From positions 32,699,047-32,763,046 of the forward strand of contig NC_061510.1 in assembly GCF_022539505.1 (NCBI RefSeq): a stretch of DNA of 64,000 bases. Reading direction: 5' to 3'. This document shows, one piece after another, positions 57,432 to 64,000 of the stretch. Both the position numbers and the translations under genes were made by a program. Position 1 is the first letter of the stretch. Each line of letters begins with the position of its first letter. The notes under the pieces are model-generated. The model was not told the DNA's origin, made no database searches, and worked only from the letters and a program-made list of their open reading frames with translations. The stretch comes from Lolium rigidum. Lineage: Eukaryota; Streptophyta; Magnoliopsida; Poales; Poaceae.

Positions 57432-60094
57432 TCATGTTACCTTGAATTGTATTGATATGGATCCAATCATAAGATTTTGATAACCTTCTTTAGGCTCATA
57501 TGTAGGACAATCGATAGTTCCAACTTTGATAGTTCTCACATTAGAAATAGTATTGACTCCACATACTTTATCAATCTTCTTGGGGAAATAAACGGTATGC
57601 TCCTTATCATCAACATTGAAAGTAACCTTTCCTTTATTGCAATCAATAAAAGCCCCTACGGTGTTAAGAAAAGGTCTCCCAAGAATAATAGACATATTAT
57701 CATCTTCCGGCATTTCCAACACAACAAAATTAGTTAATATCAAGCAGTTATTAGTAACTTGAACAGGAACATCCTCACATATACCAACAGGAATAGCAGT
57801 AGATTTGTCAGCCATTTGCAAAGATATATCAGTAGGTATCAACTTATCTAGATAAAGCCTCTTATAAAGAGAAAAAGGCATAACACTAACACCGGCTCCC
57901 AAGTCACATAGAGCAGTTTTAACATAATTATTCTTAATAGAACAAGGAATAGTAGGTATACCTGGGTCGCCCAATTTCTTTGGAACTTTGCCATTGAAAG
58001 AGTAATTAGCGAGCATAGTGGAAATTTCCTCATTGGGGATTTTCCTTTTGTTAGTAACAATATCTTTCATATACTTTGAATAAGGAGGCAATTTAATAGC
58101 ATCAGTCAAAGGGATTTGCAAGAATAAAGGTTTCATCCAATCGCAAAATTTATTATAGTGTTCTTCTACCTTTGATTTTAGTTTCTTAGCAGGAAAAGGC
58201 ATTTGCTTTTGCACCCAAGGTTCTCTTTCATTACCATGTTTCTTAGCAATTAAATCTCCTTTAGTATACTTTTTATTTTTAGCATGCTTTTCAGGTTCAT
58301 CTTCAACTTCTTCTTTATCAGAAGCATCATTCTTATCATTATCATTATCATTGTCATGTTCATTACAACTTTCAGTTTCAGCATCGGAAATAGAAATACT
58401 ATTAGGATCATTAACAGGTTCAGAGGATTCTACGACATTTTTATGTTTCTTCTTCTTTTTCTTCTTAGAATGAGCACTAGGTTCAATGCGTCGAGAATCT
58501 TGTTCAATTCTTTTGGGATGCCCTTCAGGATATAGAGGATCCTGGGTAGAGACACCACCTCTAGTTGTTACTTCATAAGCATGTTTCTCTTTAGAATTAT
58601 TATTTAGCAAGTCATTTTGCACTTTAGTGAGTTGATCAATTTGAGTTTGAATCATTTGAAAATGTTTAACAAGCATCTTAACATCATTGGAGGTTCTCTC
58701 CACAATATCATGCAAATTGCTAATAGCTTGAGAATTTTCCATTAGATGATTCTCTACTCTCATATTAAAATTTTCTTGCTTAACAATATAATTATCAAAC
58801 TCATCTAAGCATTGCGCAGGAGGTTTTGAATACGGAATATCTTCTCTAGTAAAGCGTTGAAGGGAGTTTACCTCAATCATGGATGAAGGGGGAATTATCT
58901 CACATATATCCTCTATAGGAGGTAGATTCTTCACATCTTCGGATTTAATACCTTTTTCCTTGAGAGACTTCTTAGCTTCCCGCATATCTTCATCATTCAA
59001 TTCAATTAAACCCCTCTTCTTCAATATTGGCGTTGGAGTTGGTTCATGTGTATCCCAATCATCATGATTCCGGCTTATTCTAACCAATAAATCTTCAGCT
59101 TCGTCTGGAGTTCTTTTCCTGAAAACACAACCAGCACAACTATCCAAATATGCTCTAGATTCAATGGTTAGTCCACTATAAAATATATCAAGTAGATCAT
59201 TCTTTTCTAAATTATGTCCAGGTCTAGCTCTGATAAGAGAACAAAATCTTGCCCATGCCGCAGGCAATTTCTCTTCATCTCCCTGGTCAAACCTATAAAT
59301 TCTCTGTAAAGCAGCATGTTGCGTACTAGCAGGAAAGTATTTTCGAAAGAAAACATCACGCAAATCAGCTGGACTTTTAATAGAACCAGGAGGCAAATTA
59401 TTATACCAAGTTTTAGCATCATCCTTTAATGAGAAAGGAAATTTTTTAATGACAAAGTAAGTACGCATCTTGTCATCATCAGAGAATAAGCTACTCATAG
59501 AAGAAAGTTCATTCATGTGTTCTACAGCATTTTCTTTTTCAGTACCACAAAAGGGTGCTTTCTCTACAATAGCTATATGAGATAGATCAAGAGAAAAATC
59601 ATAATCTTTATCCTTAATGCATATAGGAGATGTGGCAAATTTAGGATCAGGAGATAGCTTATGTCTAACAGTATATTGTGAGAAACTTTTTAATGTTTCT
59701 TGCATCAGTAGCATTGCATCTATTAATAAAATCATCATTAAGCTCCACATAATCTTCATCAGGATCATCAATAGAATAATCAAGTTCAGGTGAATTAACA
59801 GGTGTAGTGGCATTCTCATCAGGAGTTTCAGCATTTTCAATTTGTCTAGACCTAGCAATTGTAGCATCTAGAAAGGATCCCAATGAACCACTATCATCAA
59901 GCACAAGCAGAAATATTATCAATATTATGAGAGTTTTCAGATTCAGCGAAGTACCAAGCAAATGAAGCTTGTGGCGGTGAAACAAGTTGACTTATCACAG
60001 ATGGTGAATCAAGTGTAGCAGAGGTACTCAGAGTTGTACTTTTTCTTGTAGTGGATGGTAATATGGCAACTTTAGGATCGCGAGCTTTACCCAT
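57432..60094 (-). pseudogene. Element A gag-protease
   Basis: Starts MGKARDPKVAILPSTTRK at 60094. The gag core is FSLKDDAKTWYNNLPPGS, DVFFRKYFPASTQHAAL, AWARFCSLIRARPGH and DIFYSGLTIESRAYLDSCAG. A central region has a Lys-rich tract (near 58450) and an acidic Asp/Asn tract (near 58340). The protease follows with ALCDLGAGVSVMPFSLYKRL (DLGA active site) and SIILGRPFLNTVGAF. The stop is at 57432 and no reverse transcriptase or integrase follows, so the element is non-autonomous by design. Two breaks lie in the N-terminal part. Around 59900-59960 several CAG sites differ from element O (CAG to CAAG, CAG to CG). Near 59680 two bases seem lost. The remaining frame of more than 750 codons is open. 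Confidence 0.85.
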
Positions 60095-60153
60095 GATGGA
60101 GAATTTGCAGCGAACAATATCAATCCAAGTGAACTTCCAAATAAAGCTATGCT

Positions 60154-60171
60154 CCCCGGCAACGGCGCCGG
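60154..60171 (-). other. Element A primer-binding site (tRNA-Asp)
   Basis: Same 18-mer as in B with one mismatch at the first base (CGGCGCC for TGGCGCC on the minus strand). It lies 11 bp inside the LTR end at 60183. Confidence 0.85.
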
Positions 60172-60182
60172 AAAACGAGTCT

Positions 60183-61584
60183 TGATGACCCACAAGTATA
60201 GGGGATCGCAGCAGTCTTCGCGGGTAGTATAACCCAATTTATTGATTCGACACAAGGGGAGACAAAGAACACTTGGAAGCCTTAACAACGGAGTTGTCAA
60301 TTCAGCTGCACCTGGAAACAGACTTGCTCGCAAGAGTTTATCAGTAGTAACAGTTTTATAGCAGTAGCGATAGTGAAATAACAACGAGCGAGTAACAGAG
60401 ACAACGAGTAGTGATTTTAGTAAACAGCAGGGATTAAAATACCGTAGGCACGGGGACGGATGACGGGCGTTGCATGGATGAGAGAAACTCATGTAACAAT
60501 CATAGCGAGGGCATTTGCGAGATAATAATAAAACGGTGTCCAAGTACAAAGCAATCAATAGGCATGTGTTCCAATTATAGTCGTACGTGCTCGCAATGAG
60601 AAACTTGCACAACATCTTTTGTCCTACCAGCCGGTGGCAGCCGGGCCTCAAGGGAATCTACTTGGATATTAAGGTACTCCTTTTAATAGAGCACCGGAGG
60701 AAAGCATTAACACTCCGTGAACACATGTGATCCTCACGTCACTACCATCCCCTCCGGTTGTCCCGATTTCGTCACTTCGGGGCCATTGGTTCCGGACAGC
60801 GACATGTGTATACAACTTGCGGGTAAGACCATAAACAATGAATATCATGATGAAACAATAACATGTTCAGATCTGAGATCATGGCACTCGGGCCCTAGTG
60901 ACAAGCATTAAGCATAACAAGTTGCAACAATATCATCAAAGTACCAATTACGGACACTAGGCACTATGCCCTAACAATCTTATGCTATTACATGACCAAT
61001 CTCATCCAATCCCTACCATCCCCTTCGGCCTACAGCGGGGAAATTACTCACACATGGATGGGGGAAGCATGGCTGGTTGATGGAGAGGTGTCGGTGATGA
61101 TGATGGCGATGATCTCCTCCAATTCCCCGTCCCGGCGGAGTGCCAGAACGGAGACTTCTGGCTCCCGCGACGGAGTTTCGCGATGTGGCGGCGTTCTGGA
61201 GGCTTTCTAGCGACTTCGACTTCTCCCCGTGCGTTTTTAGGTCGAAGGCAATATATAGTCCGAAGGAGGGCGTCGGAGGCCGACCGAGGGGGCCAGACCA
61301 TAGGGCCGCGCGGGCCCCCCTAGGCCGCGCCGGCTGGTGGTGTGGGGCCCTCGGGCCTCCACTTGATTTGTCCTTCTGGCTCCGTCAGTATTCTGGGAAA
61401 ATAGGGCCTTCTGCATAAATTCCGAGGATTTTCCCGAAAGTTGGATTTCTGCACAAAAACGAGACACCAGAACAGTTCTGCTAAAAACAGCGTTAGTCCG
61501 TGTTAGTTGTATCCAAAATACACAAATTAGAGGCAAAACAATAGCAAAAGTGTTCGGGAAAGTAGATACGTTTTGGACGTATCA
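60183..61584 (-). repeat. Element A 5' LTR (1,402 bp)
   Basis: Minus-strand ends TGATACGTCC and GGGTCATCA. TATA box ACTATATAT near 61250-61259 with the GC-rich inverted repeat upstream (61280-61355). Compared with O's LTRs, CAGCAGCAG near 60383 appears as CAACGAGCGAG, one of the clearest CAG-to-CGAG cases. Confidence 0.85.
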
Positions 61585-62733
61585 CCTTTCTCCTTAAGAG
61601 ACTTCTTGGCTTCCCTCATAACTTCATCATTTAATTTAATTAAACCCCTCTTCTTCAATATTGGCGTCGGAGTTGGTTCAGGTATAGTCCAATCATCATG
61701 ATTCCGTCCTATTTTAGCCAATAATTCTTCAGCTTCTTCCGGAGTTCTTTTCCTGAAAACACAACCAGCACAACTATCCAAGTATGCTCTAGACTCAATG
61801 GTTAGTCCACTATAAAATATATCAAGTAAATCATGCTTTTCCAAATCATGTCCAGGTCGAGCTCTGATAAGAGAGCAAAATCTTGCCCATGCTTCAGGAA
61901 ATTTCTCTCCATCTTCCTGGTCAAAGCTATAAATTTTCTGCAAAGAAATATGTTGAGCACTAGCAGGAAAGTATTTCCGAAAGAAAACATCAAGCAAATC
62001 ACTTGGACTATCAATAGAACTAGGAGGCAAACTATTATACCAAGTTTTGGCATCATCCTTTAATGAGAAAGGAAAATTTTAGCAACAAAATAAGTACGCA
62101 TGTTGACATCATCAGAAAACAAGCTACTCAAAGTAGAAAGTTCATTCATGTGTTCTACAACACTTTCTTTTTCAGTACCACAAAAAGGGGTTTTCTCAAC
62201 AATAGCTATATGAGATAGATCAAGAGAAAAATCATAATCCTTATCCTTAATGTTTATAGGAGATGTGGGAAATTTAGGATCAGGAGACAGTTTATATCTA
62301 ACAGTATGTTGTGCAAGCAACTTTTTAATTTTTCTTGCATCACTAGTAGCATTGCATTTATCAATAAAATCATCATCAAGTTCCACATAATCCTCACCAG
62401 GACATCACTAGAGTATTCAACAGACTCAGGTGAATTAACAGGTGTAGCAGCATTTTCATTAGGAGTTTCAGTATTTTCAATTTGTCTAGACCTAGCAATT
62501 GTAGCATCTAGAAATGATCCCAATGAACCACTATCATCAAGCACAGTAGAAGCATCATTAAAATTATAAGAGTTTTCAGATTCAGCAGAAGTACCAGCAA
62601 GTGAAGCTTGTGGTGGTGAAACAAGTTGACTTATCACAGATGGTGAATCAAGAGCAGCAGAGGTACTCAGAGTTGTACCTTTTCTTGTAGTGGATGGTAA
62701 TATGGCGACTTTAGGATCGCAAGATTTACCCAT
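61585..62733 (-). pseudogene. Element O gag, N-terminal half, frameshifted
   Basis: Starts MGKSCDPKVAILPSTTRKG at 62733 and follows element A's gag closely (FLDATIARSRQIENTETP; VELDDDFIDKCNAT; FFRKYFPASAQHISLQ; DIFYSGLTIESRAYLDSCAG; LKKRGLIKLNDEVMREAKKS). Breaks lie near 62402 (GGACATC for GGATCATC) and near 62078. It is cut at 61584 by the insertion of element A. Confidence 0.8.
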
Positions 62734-63100
62734 GATGGAGAATTGCAGCGAACAATATTAATCCAAGTGAACTTCCAAATAAAGCTATGTTCCCCGGCAA
62801 CGGCGCCAGAAAATAGTCTTGATGATCCACAAGTATAGGGGATCGCAACAGTCTTCGCGGGAAGTAAAACCCAATTTATTGATTCGACACAAGGGGAGAC
62901 AAAGAATACTTGAAAGCCTTAACAGCGGAGTTGTCAATTCAGCTGCACCTGGAAACAGACTTGCTCGCAAGAGTTTATCAGTAGTAATAGTTTATAGCAG
63001 TAGCAGTAGTGAAATAACAGCAGCAGTGTAACAAAGAGAACAGTAGTGATTATAGTAAACAGCAGGATTAAAATACTGTAGACACAGGGATGGATGATGG
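61585..63100 (-). mobile_element. Element O: 5' part (gag N-terminus, primer site, 5' LTR remnant)
   Basis: The gag sequence interrupted by A continues from 61585. Primer site (tRNA-Asp, perfect 18-mer) is 62791-62808 and the 5' LTR starts at 62820, of which only about 281 bp remain before Mutator-type sequence begins at 63101. It completes the 3' portion at 12473-16650. Confidence 0.8.
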
Positions 63101-63327
63101 GCGGTCCCTTTCTACCACGCGGCCCCTTTCTACCACGCCCCACGCGACGTGGCCTCACATGACGCGGCCCCACAAGTCAGCACAGAACGGTCAACTAAAC
63201 AAGAATCCTGCCGTCTGAGATCCTTCTGCGGGTTTCAAACAAGGGCTTGGGGAAAACTGAGGAAAAACTAAGGAGCTGGGGAAAACTGAGTACAACTAAG
63301 GACCTGAGGGCAGGAGAATAGAAAACC
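63101..63327 (-). mobile_element. Right end of a second Mutator-like element
   Basis: Matches 8050-8270: CCACGCGACG, the CCGTCTGAG…CTTCTGCGGGTTTCAAACAA segment and the TIR itself, ending in GAATAGAAAACC. The TIR is diverged from the first element. The adjacent 9 bp GTATATATT would be its target duplication, but the other end is missing. It joins directly to a truncated Gypsy LTR at 63100. Confidence 0.7.
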
Positions 63328-63762
63328 GTATATATTTTGGGCGGTTTAAAATTTACGAATTTACGGATCTGAGAGAGCGACCAGTGCAAATTTCGAATAT
63401 GTTCAGATTTGTCGGTATTTTTAATTCTGTGTAGACATGAATACAAATTATTTCATCCTGAGATTTTGCAGGAACCTAGAGTGGGTCAATCGTCAACATC
63501 TATGATTCTGTTTCAATTTTTTTTTGAAACATTAAAATGTCGATTTTGAAAAAGTAAAAGATATTCAATGATGGGCTCAGTCCATCAAAGACATTTTTTG
63601 GGGTGCAGCCCCACCATTTGGATCCTGCATGCCTATTTTCTCGAATACAAGCTGTCGTGACGGTATACATTTTTTTGTTTCAATTGATAGATCCACGTAG
63701 TACATATTATGTTAGTCATAGTGCATAGTATTATATAGTAGTATCATGCTTATGATATTTAT
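63328..63762. repeat. Dispersed repeat, copy 3
   Basis: 63328-63514 matches 10836-11030 and 63515-63762 matches 1-235 and 11030-11280. It ends at GATATTTAT, where Gypsy leader sequence begins. Confidence 0.7.
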
Positions 63763-64000
63763 ACAATGGTGCCAGAAAAGTACTGTTACCTGGAACCGAA
63801 GTATGAGTGCCTTTTACCTTTCCTCCCCGGCAACGGCGCCAGAAAATAGCTTGATGTCTACGTCCCCTCCTTTTCCTGTAGACAGTGTTGGGCCTCCAAG
63901 AGCAGAGGTTTGTAGAACAGCAGCAAGTTTCCCTTAAGTGGATCACCCAAGGTTTATCGAACTCGGGGAGGAAGAGGTCAAAGATATCCCTCTCATGCAA
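63763..64000 (-). mobile_element. 5' end of another Gypsy element (leader, primer site, LTR), runs out of the window
   Basis: Minus orientation. A tRNA-Asp primer site (perfect 18-mer, 63824-63841) lies 10 bp inside an LTR that starts at 63852 with TGATGTCTACGTCCCC on the plus strand (CGTAGACATCA in sense) and continues past the window. The leader is cut at 63763. The pattern resembles Fatima/Sabrina-type pooid elements; the family name is from memory. Confidence 0.75.

Larger units (their letters stand above)
57103..61584 (-). mobile_element. Element A: gag-protease Gypsy element, 5' half
   Basis: Minus strand. 5' LTR 60183-61584, primer site 60154-60171, gag-protease 57432-60094, then 3' non-coding sequence to 57103, where B's LTR abuts. 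It sits within O's gag (junction 61584/61585, right flank CCTTT as candidate target duplication). Its 3' LTR is not found in the window. Confidence 0.8.

Overview
The window looks like repeat-rich grass chromosome. The intron-containing gene fragment, the cystatin-like gene and the dense nest of Gypsy, Copia, LARD, CACTA, Mutator, Harbinger and LINE elements all fit this. Primer-binding sites for tRNA-Asp and LTRs starting TGATACGTC suggest a pooid grass (Triticeae, Aveneae or relatives). Species and repeat family names are inference from memory. Only one ordinary host gene is visible, a small secreted cystatin-like protein at 1092-1421. Nothing bacterial, no CRISPR array and no RNA gene was seen.

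Layout. 1-1987: a dispersed repeat, a duplicated promoter segment and the cystatin-like gene. 1988-3034: an LTR fragment. 3035-3301: the left end of a CACTA element, interrupted by a complete Mutator-like element (3302-8270; 97-bp inverted ends, perfect 9-bp target duplication) that carries a captured, frameshifted gene fragment (6382-7544). 8780-10773: a 5'-truncated LINE. 10836-11495: a second copy of the dispersed repeat. 11496-12472: a Harbinger element cut by a Gypsy insertion.

12473-63100 is one retrotransposon nest. An outer Gypsy element O (gag-protease type, minus strand) has its 3' part at 12473-16650 and its 5' part at 61585-63100. A same-family element A (57103-61584) lies inside O's gag. 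A pol-bearing Athila-like element B (48450-57102) abuts A. A tandem array of a LARD-like element (27872-48449; five LTRs of about 3.7 kb alternating with four 0.47-kb interiors) abuts B. A perfect Copia element (35850-40715) with identical 179-bp LTRs and one uninterrupted 1,479-codon frame sits in the third LTR of the array. Left of the array are LTR fragments, a second very long-LTR LARD (17917-27537) and a 100-N gap (17817-17916). The left halves of A and B are absent, so the left side has lost sequence. 63101-64000 holds a second Mutator-type end, a third copy of the dispersed repeat and the 5' end of another Gypsy element.

Three observations stand out. First, the LARD-like element is multiplied head-to-tail. 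Second, CAG/CTG sites across unrelated elements vary in a strand-symmetric way (CAG to CGAG, CGG or CAAG). This explains most frame breaks in B, the Harbinger break and one LINE break, so many apparent pseudogenes may be sequence-quality artefacts. Third, element B has a small coiled-coil ORF after integrase, preceded by its own TATA box and a GC-rich inverted-repeat block that otherwise occurs in LTR promoters.
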